64,000 bases of DNA from Cryptomeria japonica (taxonomy: Eukaryota > Streptophyta > Pinopsida > Cupressales > Cupressaceae). Shown one piece after another: positions 45,185-56,085 of this stretch. Every line of letters starts with the position of its first letter. Positions within the stretch are counted from its first letter, which is position 1. A program made the position numbers and the translations under genes. Under the pieces are notes generated by a model. That model saw nothing but the letters and a program-made list of their open reading frames with translations. It made no database searches and was not told where the DNA came from. The stretch covers positions 547,242,488 to 547,306,487 of the forward strand of contig NC_081412.1 in assembly GCF_030272615.1 (NCBI RefSeq), given 5' to 3'.

Positions 45185-48100
45185 TGAAATCAAGGAACAC
45201 TGAGAGGGGGGTGAATAAGTGTTATGCAATTTTTAACATTCTTAATATGTCCTTTGAACCACTTAATGCAAATGAATAAAAGTAGAGTGAAAAAACACAA
45301 AGCAAATAACATTAACACCATAACACCGAGATTTTTACATGGAAACCCGGTTAAGGGAAAAACCACAATGGGATTGAGACCCACAATATTAACATACTTT
45401 ATTAGAAGTATAATAATATTACATGAGGGGAATACACATGAATTCAGGCACACTACCTAGAGTTCACTGCTCAAATTACAATAAGGGATACAACCCCAAA
45501 AGTCTCACTTCCTTATAAAAGATTACATATAATAATTGGAATGTATGAATTGATAAACAACATCTATAAATGCCAAAAATAGTTCTGGTTAAGCACAAAA
45601 CACTCTATTGTACAACACTGCTCTATTCTGATATTCGGTTGTATTCCAGAGCTCAAATATTTCACTTGTGCACGTGAAACTATGCACAATTTCCCATACA
45701 CACATCACACATAACCATCGATATAAAAAATGATCAAATCAAACACTCTTGTATATCTGCAATATCAGATTAAACATTTTTCATGTCGGCCCAAAATGCA
45801 TGACACACAAATGAAACGTGTTACCCAAGTCGGCTCAATCTGACCCAAAAAAATCATACAGACCAAAAAAAATTGTCCACACACTTCCCACATGTTGGCT
45901 TAACATCATCAAACACAAAAACAACTGCCAAAATCGATCTGCAAGATCCGCACAATGAATCTTCATATGTTACTGTTGATAAGCATTGCTCTACTAAAAA
46001 ACCTGTCTACCAGATCTTCCAATTTACACATAACTCAACACTGGAGGTCGCAAACCTAGAATAAGGCATATTACATGTCTTCAATTCTTCTTTGAGATCT
46101 GCAACACAAAATACTCAACATAACTTAACCACTAACCAAAACATTGTACACTCTACTAGATGTCCTATTCTTCTCACCAAACCTCAATCAATCTTCTGAT
46201 ATGAATGAATTATGAACTGCAGATGGTATACCTTGTCATGCTCTGTGACGTGTACCTGTACCTACAACCACAATGCACTCAATAAATCATTACAAACAAT
46301 GGTTAGTAGATTGAAACAATGAAAGACAAAACCATAGCTAATCGACTTATTGCCTCCTAGTAAATGAGAGTATGAAAAATTCTCTCAGATTTGATTATGC
46401 ATACTCCAGTGACCTGACTACACTTAGATGGAGGATTTGTTGGATGAAAATAAATGATCTAGCAAGAATAGCATGATTAAGCTATATGATTTCATGATTG
46501 ATCTAGAAAATAAGCTAGGATGAAAATGCAATTAAGCTAAGATTAAGCATGATAATATTGCTAAGAAATGATAAACTAGAAGCTAGATGCCTATAATAAC
46601 AATGCATAAGATGAAAATGAGATGGGATGCAATCATGATATGAAATTGGGATCCATATTGCTCAAAATGAGGTCTATTTATAGGATTTTCCAAGGCTAGG
46701 GGTGTTGTGGCAAGAATCAATGGTCAAGATTGATCTGAAGATATCAATGGTTAAATTGGAGGAGGATGGCAAAGGGGGTTGGATTAAAGGGAACATATGT
46801 CATCTCTATGGTGGCAAGTGTCAAGAGGCTTCTAGAAGGGTTGGGATGGAAGGGAACACTTAGTGACAAGTGTCACAAAGGTTCTAGAAGATGTTGGATG
46901 AAAGGGGACATGGTGGTAGGTAGAATGGGTTAGGTTTAGGAATGGTTAGGTTTACGAGTGGTTATGTTTAGGATAATTTGAATTTAAAATTTCAAATAAT
47001 AGGAAAAGGATAATTAATCTCAACAACTCATAATTGATTTTTTTTAATTAATTAGGGGATTAGAAGAAATGATTTATGATGGAGAGAATTAATTAATTAA
47101 AGGGGTGAAATGAAATGAACCTATTAAATAAATCCTTAGATTTATTAATAAGTAGATGAATGTGGAAATTTAATCAAATTGGGAAGGAGGATTAATTTAA
47201 TAATTTCTTATTTAATTAATTATCTTCAGACCATTTTTAGGTGTATACATTTTGCCCCTCTTTGAAGCGAGGTGTGATGACACGTTGATTCAAAGAATAA
47301 TCTTATTTTGATGATGATATTGATTTGATAGGATGCCCCAGCTCTTGATTGCTAAATTTTGGTATGATGATAAAAATGTCATGCTCTATGAAGTGTACCT
47401 ATACCTGCAACCGCAATGCACTCAATAAATCATTACAATCAATGGTTAGTAAATTGAAACAATGAAAGACAAAACCATAGCTAATCAACTTATTACCTCC
47501 TAGTAAATGCGAGTATGAAAAATGCTCTCAGATCTGATTATGCATACTCCAATGACTTGACTACACTTAGATGGAGGATTTGATGGATGAAAATGCATGA
47601 TCTAGCAAGAATAGCATGATTAAGCTATATGATTTCATGATTGATCTAGAAAATAAGCTAGAATGAAGATGCAATTAAGATAAAATTGAGCATGATAACA
47701 TTCCTAAAGATGATAAGCTATAAACTAGATGCCTATAATAAAAATGAATACGATGAAAATGAGATGGGATGCAATCATGATATGAAATTGGGATCCATAT
47801 TTCTCAAAATGAGGTCTATTTATAGTATTTTCCAAGGCTAGGGGTGATGTGGCAAGAATCAATGGTCAGGATTGATCTGAAGATATCAATGGTTAAATTG
47901 GAGGAGGATGGCAAAGGGGGTCGGATTAAAGGGAACATCTATCATCTCTATGGTGACAAGTGTCAAGAGGCTTCTAGAAGGGTTGGGATGAAAGGGAACA
48001 CTTAGTGACAAGTGTCACAAAGGTTCTAGAAGATGTTGGATGAAAGGGGACATGGTGGTAGGTAGAATGGGTTAGGTTTAGAAATGGTTAGGTTTAGGAG

Positions 48101-48458
48101 AATTTAAATTTAAAAATTCAAATAATAGGAAAAGGCTAATTAATCTCAACAACTCATAATTGATTTGTTTTAATTAATTAGGGGATTAGAAGAAATGATT
48201 TTGGATGGAGGGAATTAAATAATTAAAGAGGTGAAATGAAATGAACCTATTAAATAAATCCTTAAATTTATTAATAAGTAGATGAATGTGGAAATTTAAT
48301 CAAATTACTTAGTGAATTTAATTAATTTGGGAAGGAAGAATAATTAAATAATTGCTTATTTAATTAATTATCTTCAGATTTTTTAGGTGTATACATACCT
48401 AACATTAGTTTCCATCAATGACAACATTTGAACAACAATACAGTGTCTCTTTCCAAAA
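45185..48458 (-). repeat. 3' LTR of copia-like element C, split by a mini element
   Basis: Minus strand; the left end TGAAATCAAGGAACACTGAG then GGGGGG corresponds to LTR ends of the copia A type. It is interrupted at 46234-48395. The right end CCAAAA (expected CCAACA) is followed by ATCTCCCCCTTTTGCATTG, the reverse of a polypurine tract, so the body lies to the right. Confidence 0.75.
46234..48395 (-). mobile_element. Mini LTR element: two 1-kb LTRs around 127 bp
   Basis: Direct repeats 46234-47249 and 47377-48395 (TGTCATGC...GTGTATACA), about 95% alike, with identical 5-bp flanks TACCT at 46229-46233 and 48396-48400. Minus orientation: a polypurine tract AAAGAGGGGCAAAA abuts TGTATACACC. The 127-bp interior (47250-47376) has no primer site or coding sequence, so the internal region is almost wholly deleted. 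Confidence 0.92.
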
Positions 48459-51400
48459 ATCTCCCCCTTTTGCATTGATGACAACACTTAGTGAAAAAAG
48501 ACTAAGTGTCAAACCAAAACCAAGATATATACACTGCAACCAAAAATCTGACTATTGAAGTCCAAAAATAAACAACTCCCCCTAAGGTCAACATTTTTCA
48601 CTTATCTCTCTCCCCCCTTGTCATCAATGGAAAAGGTAGAATTTTGAAAACTAAAAATTCAAGCCAAAAATTCTATTTACATATGTACACAAAGTCCTTT
48701 TATACTCACAAAAAATTGAAGATGTATGCATAATAATTATTCAAAGAATTTAGGTGGATATCCCAGCCCTTCTTAAGGCATTGCAAATTTTTTATAAGCC
48801 CGTTGAATAGGTAGGCTTGGGCCTCTACAATCTTCAGCTCTTCTGGATCACTATTGGGCAGAGCATCTTGAGAATCCTTCAAGGCACTAAGCATAACATC
48901 CAATTTGGGAGTGATGAGACTCCTAAGTTCATAGACTGTTGATTATTCTCTCTTTTTCCAAACTCAAACTCCTAATTTTCTCAAGCAAAGATATCACTTA
49001 GTCTTCGTGATTGCTCTTTAGCCTTTTTCTCTATGTCCATATTGAATTTAGACAATGATAAGCATGATTTATAAATGTTTCCACCTTTAGACTAACTATC
49101 TTGTATACTTCTTACACATGTATCCAAAGTGACTTTGTCATTAACAATAACTCTGATTAGTGTCTGGATCCTTCTTGCATTTAACTTATTGCAGACCTTC
49201 TCTTCAATATATTTTTCAAAAGATTGAAAATGACTATCCACAAAGTTAATTAAACTTTCAATTTCTTGGATGGAGTGTCTGAAGTGTCCTTCTAAAATGA
49301 GGGCATGAGTTTCTCCAGAACACCATATTCCATGGTAAGCAGCTCACTATCCTCTATGTGAGATTCTAGCAGGTCCTCACTAGGTTGGGCTTGAGCAAAT
49401 GCAGCCAATTTGAGTGCTTGGATAGGGGGTAGAGAAGATAGGTTGATGGGGCCTTGAGTGAATTCCAGATCATCTACATAAATCTTCTTCCCCTTCACTA
49501 ATTCCTCAATGTCTCTTACCTCAACCTCAAATTCAACCTTAACTTCTACCTTTTCCCTTTATGCATTTTTCTCAAGAACCAGAGGGTTATCTGCAACAAT
49601 CGGAGGGTTATAACTCTTGTCCTTACCCTCATCTTCATTTCCTGCATCTGCATCCTCAACATTAACCTTTACTGGCTCAATTGTCTAAACTTTCAGGATA
49701 AAAGTATTATCTAGCATGTTTTGCTCTCTCGGATGAGATTATTCTTGTCCTTTTGCCTAATTAACTTCATACTGGTTATCCAACAAATTTTTTGTCAATT
49801 TCCTTTGCAAGCTTATCAATTTTCCCCAAAATATGATTTAATTTACTCTGTACTTACTCCTGAACTCATTCTTTTCTAACTTGAGAAATCTTTCTATCTC
49901 TTCCTTAGAAATCACTGAACATAGATTGTCTAATATATTTTCTTTCAAGTTCTCATCTTCTTTATTTGTTGTTTGTCTCCTAGAATCCAAAATTTCATAC
50001 AAGCTCTTGGGTACAACTGACATTAGTTCAATTAGAGTCTTACTATATACATTCAAATATTCTACAATTGCTTCCTCTAAAGTCCTTTTCCCACTCTCAT
50101 CAAAATTATAATACCATTCTGATAATGGCTTCAAGTTACAATTCTTCACAATCTCATTCAAAGACATAGGAGGCTTAACTTCAAGTTTTCCTTTCTTTAA
50201 TGCCTCATCAAGTTCAAATGGCAGTTTTCTTACCAGATTTAATACCACTGGAAGGATTCTCCTTTGTGACATTGGTGGCCTTAGCAGCTTTGGCTTTAAC
50301 CTTCTTGACTACTTCATTAGACTCTATCTCATCTTCATCAACAAGAATGAATACTTTAGCTCTCCCTAGCTTCCTCTTTCCTTCACCAGATGGTTTTTCT
50401 TGGGGCTTAGGAGAACTCACAATTTTCTGACCACTGGAGGAGGGTGGAAAGCTCCTTGGTTTCTTTGGATTAGGGGCAGGGGCTTCCAGTTTAGCCTTCT
50501 TTACATTGACCATATCTTCTTTACTTAGAATGTTCTTCTCTCTAGCTCTCTAGACTGCCTCCTAGGTAATCCCCATGCTTTCTGCTAGCTTCTCTACCTC
50601 CTTCCTAACCTTCTTTTGAATCTGAGGCTTTTGAACTTAGAGTGTAAGTCCAAGCTCTTCTCCTTGTAAGTTTTGAAGCTTTCCTTAGATTTATCCATCG
50701 ATTTTATCAATAAGTGTCGAGCATATGCATCAAGACAGATGCCCTTCAGCCTCATACCCCGTGGGCATGATCCATGAAGTTCTTGGCTCCACAACTTCCA
50801 TAAGGAACAAGTCAGTATTAACCATAAAATAGATTGTATCCTCATATTTCTCCACTATCTCCTTAGGAATTTTTTCCCTGATCTACATCATGCTCTGAAA
50901 GGTCTTGAAGTATCCCCATAGTATGCCATTCTGAACTATACCATCTCCAAGGCCATGAAGTATTTCTTTTATTTGCACTGGCACTAGCTTGTCATAGGCC
51001 CATTAAACTTTTCCAACACCCGGAATCTCATTCATGAAGTAGAAGTATAAACATATAATCAAAGTTCCCAATTTTAATGCATGCTTCTTATCTTGTTTGA
51101 TTTTCTTCAAGTTTCTCAATAGCTCACTCCAGAGCACCTCACATAAATCATCTCAGATCTTCCTTCAACATCTGATAAGCCACATAGATGGTCGTACCAA
51201 ATACTGAATGGTCTTGGCTAGGATGATATATTTTGTATCCCATCACCATTGATGAAAAATTGACATTATATTTGAAATAATATTACTTATTTTCATCATC
51301 CTTTTGTTAAATTGGGAATCGGTTTCCTCTATTACCATCTAGATCTTAACATTCCTCAAAATAGACATCTCACCAACTAAGCTCAAACAAGTCACCACCT

Positions 51401-51770
51401 TAATTGCACTCTTGGTAATCTTGTGGGGTTTTTTAAGCCACATGAAATCATCATGAATTCCTCTCAAAATGTACCATACCCACTTAGGTTCATCAAACAT
51501 TGGAAATTTGATGAACTATGTGAAACCCTTCTCTTCTATCGACTTAAATTCAAGTTTCAGGTTTTCCATTTCAATCATGTCCTACATATATAATTTCATC
51601 ATTTGAACACTCCCGAGTTCCTCAATTCTACAATAGATGTAAGCCCTAATATCTTCCACATGTAATACTCTGCATGGGACTAATAAAAAAGCACCACTTA
51701 GATCATCTTCCATTGACTTATATGGATGCTTCTTAAAATTAGGTCTTGCCCTTTTAGTGACATTTACTAC
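48459..51770 (-). pseudogene. Element C 3' UTR and large accessory ORF (broken)
   Basis: The minus strand from 51770 to about 48700 carries open blocks in several frames separated by stops and frameshifts. They include KWVWYILRGIHDDFMWLKKP, AIKVVTCLSLVGEM, a basic Pro/Ser/Lys-rich linker at 50214-50513 (PKPQEKPSGEGKRKLGRAKV), an open helical block of 144 codons at 49838-50272 and an acidic tail. It is not gag, protease, integrase or RT. It sits between the (absent) pol and the 3' LTR, where some plant copia elements (Sireviruses) carry an env-like ORF. A 3' UTR with CCCCCT/CCCC blocks follows (48459-48690). Identity unknown; cut at 51771 by element X. Confidence 0.6.
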
Positions 51771-51938
51771 TGTATACACATAAAAATTGGCTATGAGAAA
51801 TTAAATAAATATTTTATATTTATTTAATAATTATTCTTCTATTAAATAGTTAATTTGAAAAGATTAATTTATTTAATTCATTTTCATGTCTTTCTATTAA
51901 TTAATATTTTATTAATTAATTCATCTATCTTATTAATT
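51771..51938 (+). repeat. Element X LTR, truncated copy
   Basis: TGTATACACATAAAAATTGG onward matches 52529-52690, then jumps at an ATTAATTA-rich point to element X interior sequence. An internal deletion removed the rest of the LTR and most of the interior. Confidence 0.85.
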
Positions 51939-52528
51939 AAGAATCATGACTGCCTCTCGAGCCTATGGGTCTAACACCTGGATCACCTGCACCAACATCA
52001 TCCTCCAATGGAATCATTCTTCAATTTAATATATTCATCATTCATTCAACTATCATCTATCATGTCTTATACAAGATGTATATTTCCCAAAACCAGATGT
52101 TTTGGTCATTTATCATGTCTTATATAGGATGTATCTTTCCTGAAACCAGACATTCTGATCATCTATCATGTCTTATATAGGATGTATCTATCCTGAAACT
52201 AGACGTTTTGATCATCTTTTGTCTTATACGGGCTGTGTCCTTCCTGAAACTAGACTTGATCTCAATCCAATCAATCTAATTCATCTAATCAATCTGCAAT
52301 CTATTCACTCATCTTTCTTTCATATAACATTCTTCTTTTATCGAGAGATCACCCATGTCTTTAATGCACAAATGATTTCTTGAGGGGGCATCATCATCAA
52401 ATCAATATCCAAAAATCAGTATCTAGGGCACACAATCAGGATTTTCAATCTCTATCAGGCGCATTATCAAGACTTGATTTAATATTTGAAACAATGTTGT
52501 CTTCACATCATTTCAAAGAGGGGAAAAA
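51939..52528 (+). repeat. Element X interior 3' end, copy 1
   Basis: Matches 59760-60304. It includes four ~53-bp repeats with GTCTTATACAGGATGTATC (first at 52064) and ends in the polypurine tract CAAAGAGGGGAAAAA directly before the LTR at 52529. No coding sequence. Confidence 0.85.
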
Positions 52529-53695
52529 TGTATACACATAAAAATTGGCTATGAGCAATTAAATAAATATTTATATTTATTTAATAATTATTCTTCTATT
52601 AAATAGTTAATTTGAAAAGATTAATTTATTTAATTCATTTTCGTGTCTTTCTATTAATTAATATTTTATTAATTAATTCATCTATCTTATTCCTCTAATT
52701 AATTCAATATCTAATATTTAATTATCTTTTTAATCAAGTTAATTAAATATCTAATATTTAATAGTTATTCTCCTATCCTATAGTCTCAAATATTAAATAA
52801 TTTCCTAAATTATTTAATCTTTCTTTTCCAACTCACCCTCCATCTCCACTTCATCTTCCCTTTGCCAACTCATCAAACATGTGGCTAAGGAAATTAATAT
52901 TTCTTAAATATTAATTCATCATTTATCTTCAACTACCAAAACTTAATGAAAATTGTGTACGTACACACATTTCATAACCATTTCTTATATTCTCTCCAAC
53001 ACCCCCTACATCTTAGGAAGGACTTGAGTTCACTTGTCCTATTATGCCTAAATCTTCTCCAACCATCCCTAGATTCCCGTAGTCAGCAACCCAGTCAAGG
53101 TGAGATGAGTGACACTTGTCTTCTCCTTCCCCCTTTCTCTCAACCTTCACCTTTGCTTACAACCATCCAAATCTGTAGATTTGATCATGACCGTTGATCT
53201 GAGCCACATCATCTCATCCTCTCAAAGTCTATAAAATCAAGAGCTTTAGTTGAGAGAGAGTTAGACTTCAAGAGACTTCAAGAGACTTCAAGAGACTTCA
53301 AGTGCATTTTGCAAGCTAATCATATGCATCCATGAGTTTTAGTTTTGAAGCAAATAGCAATTATCATATAATATCATTTAGCATAATCATTTTAGCATAA
53401 TCATGTAGTATTGCATATCATAGTATTAGTTAACTACAAGTTATTAACCCATTGTTCATATGCCATCTTGGAAGCCATCAGTGCATTGTCTGAGAGCACA
53501 CCATTTGCAACCAGGAATAGTGGAGTTAGGACACAATGAGACATAAACCATGAAGGTAAAATAATATTTTATTTTAATATGTATTTCATGTAATTTCATT
53601 GGTTGAGTTTGGATTTTCTGTAGTATTTCCATTTGAATTTTGTGAAACTAACTTATTGCAGGTAACATTTTGAGGATGAAATTCAAGTCGACACA
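52529..53695 (+). repeat. Element X LTR, complete copy
   Basis: TGTATACACATAAAAATTGG ... GTCGACACA, about 1,167 bp. It serves as 3' LTR of the truncated copy on its left and 5' LTR of the interior on its right. A 10-bp motif AGACTTCAAG is repeated four times at about 53265-53300. Confidence 0.75.
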
Positions 53696-53698
53696 TTT

Positions 53699-53717
53699 TG
53701 GCACCCATCGTGGAGCT
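53699..53717 (+). other. Primer binding site of element X (candidate)
   Basis: TGGCACCCATCGTGGAGCT, three bases after the LTR end, resembling the TGGCGCCCACCGTGGGGC-type site of plant gypsy elements with CpG changes. Confidence 0.65.
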
Positions 53718-53819
53718 CATAGACCTCACATATACCTTTAAAAATCTCACAAATAATAAAATTAATGCATTTGTAATGCAGATTTATGCATGTGTGAATT
53801 CCGACAACGCTTTTATTCT

Positions 53820-54085
53820 ACAGGTTAGCGCATTTGCATCCTAGGTTAGCATGTTTACCTTCTAGGTTAGCGCATTTACACCATAGGTTAGCACATGAGA
53901 ATTTTCAGTTAGCACTTTTGTCTTAAATTCTGTGCATTTGCATTACAGGTTCACGCATTTGTGTCCTAGGTTAGCGCATTTGTCAAAGAAATCACACTTT
54001 TGTAGTCTAGGTTAGTGTTTTTGACCTATAGGTTAGCACTTTTGAGTAAAAAGATAGTGTGTGTGTTAAATTAGCACTTCTGTTT
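53820..54085 (+). repeat. Degenerate minisatellite, GGTTAGCGCATTTG
   Basis: About ten imperfect units of 21-25 bp built on TAGGTTAGCGCATTTGCATC. Units diverge at CpG (GCGC to GCAC or GTGC). It lies in the 5' leader of element X. Confidence 0.75.
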
Positions 54086-55840
54086 ACAAACTGACAAAAA
54101 TTTCTTGCAAGTCTGAAATGTCCAAGAAATCAGATTTTTCAGAGTACTAACATGCATGTGCAGGATGGTGTTTAAGGCAAATTTTATGCATTTCCTCATC
54201 TAGTTAATTAAAAGTCTTCATTTGGGAAGTAATATACCATATCTTGTTCATCTAGTTTAACTAAGAGGATGAATTGATAGCATGCAACTCACATTTTTAG
54301 TATTTTGTCTAAAATAGTTGCACGTAGACTTTTAAAAGGGCTAAAATGAACACCATGCTTGTTGGAGCAACATCTCCAAATAGGACTTAGACAACAATTG
54401 CTTTGAAAAGGTTAAAAAGAACACTTATATTTCGTGTCTCGAAAGTGGTAGGTATATTCTCTCCCCTTAATTGGGTGACCAAAAATCCAAACCCACTCTT
54501 TTATGCTTTCTTTGCTTTCAAGCAATTAAATCCTTTAGAAGGCCTGCCTTCCCGAGCTGCCTTGAGGGGGCCAGTGAGAGGGGAACGACCTAAAGTGGAA
54601 ACAGGCTAATATCGAGTCCTTCCAATCCACTATAAATAAATTGTGTTTGTGATGAAAGTCCCAAACAACATGTGTTGATAAGTTCATACCGACACTATAT
54701 TTCCCCATAAACCCTATGGAGTGTAACCTCTATAGGCTAGGAACCTTCTATATTTACAGAGCTAAAAGTTCTGCATGTATGGCCACATGACTGGAAACCT
54801 TTACTAAAAATGATTTGTACTAGTTGCCAAAATCCTTCTAGTTGTTGGCGTAGGAGGTCAGACCTCTGAAGGGGCTCACATACATATGGTTCCTAGTAGA
54901 GATATAAAGTTTTCCATGGGGAGTTTTCATAGAAATTGATGTTTGGCTGCCCCAAAGATGTGAGTGTCGAGGTTGGAGCCAGTGGGGTCAAGCATCTAAA
55001 TATCCACTTTGAATAGCGTAGCCTCATGGGAAAACCCCATGTGAGATTCAACAACTATTGTCTCAACCTGCCATAAGATTTGTACTTGCTTGAGCATTTT
55101 GTTTATTGAACATTGTGTCTTCTATGTCTGTAACATGTTCCAAATGGTCAAAAATTGAAGAAGATTATCATCTATGAGTGAGCAAAAATCTAAAAAATTG
55201 CTGAAAAAATTGATCAAAAGGGTAATACAAAGGCTTTCCAACATTTGAAACACCAGATCAAACCAAGTGATCAAGAGTATATCATCCAACTATCTCAATG
55301 ACAATAACACCTAGATGGGTATTCAAGTTAGTCAAATCAAGTTTCCATATCATTTGACGTGCTTTGTCATAGGGGCCTATCGAACAACCCCTCTGTTCGA
55401 CTTAGTGAGCTTGAGTATCTAAAATGAAGTATCCATGAATTCAACAACATCAACCTATCTAAACTGAAACTTTGATCACTCATGTGACCATCCCTTGTCA
55501 GTTAAGAAAGAAGAAGCTTATTCAAAAGAAATGATTCCTAGCCTAAATCAAGATGAGAATATCATGGCTCTCTAATCTAATCCAATTTTTTATCAAGATC
55601 CTACCTATCAAGAATCTTATGATGATCCCTTAAGATTTTGGTATTCTATCCATGATGACCCCCTAAGATTTTGGTATTCTATCCATGATGATCCCCTTTT
55701 ATCTCAAAAGCAGAGTCCCATTAAACATCCACCTCCTAAGAAAGAGCATGATATACCTTCCATCTCCATCACTAATCCAATTCAAAATCAAGAGAAAAGC
55801 ACAAACTCAAATGATCCTACTCCAAGTCAAGATCAAGATT
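54086..55840 (+). other. Element X interior, left part
   Basis: No recognised domain. A GC-richer block at 54540-54600 (GGCCAGTGAGAGGGGAACGA) looks like a leader segment seen in plant gypsy elements (recollection, not checked). At 55620-55695 a 33-bp phrase containing AGATTTTGGTATTCTATCC is repeated twice. Confidence 0.45.
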
Positions 55841-55847
55841 AAGAAAA

Positions 55848-56085
55848 CTCTTCATCCTCCAAATACATTTTAGGTCCTTTCATTCCAAAGTCAAACTCTT
55901 CATCCTCCAAATCCATTTTAGGTCCTTTCATTCCAAAGTCAATCTCTTTATCCTCCAAATCCATCTTAGGTCCTTTCGTTCAAAATTCAAACTCTTCATC
56001 CTCCAAATCCATTTTAGGTCCTTTCATTCCAAAGTCAAACTCTCTATCCCTTCCATCCATCTTGGGTCCTTACTTCCCTCCATCC
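55848..56085 (+). repeat. 48-bp tandem repeat encoding a 16-residue unit
   Basis: Five units start at 55848, 55896, 55944, 55992 and 56040 (last partial). In one frame each reads NSSSSKSILGPFIPKS with few changes. The frame is open through all units but is closed by stops at both sides (55840, 56164). Confidence 0.85.

Noticed and set aside
54403-54609. 68-codon frame in the GC-richer leader of element X
   Set aside because: Short, no domain, within a noncoding leader.
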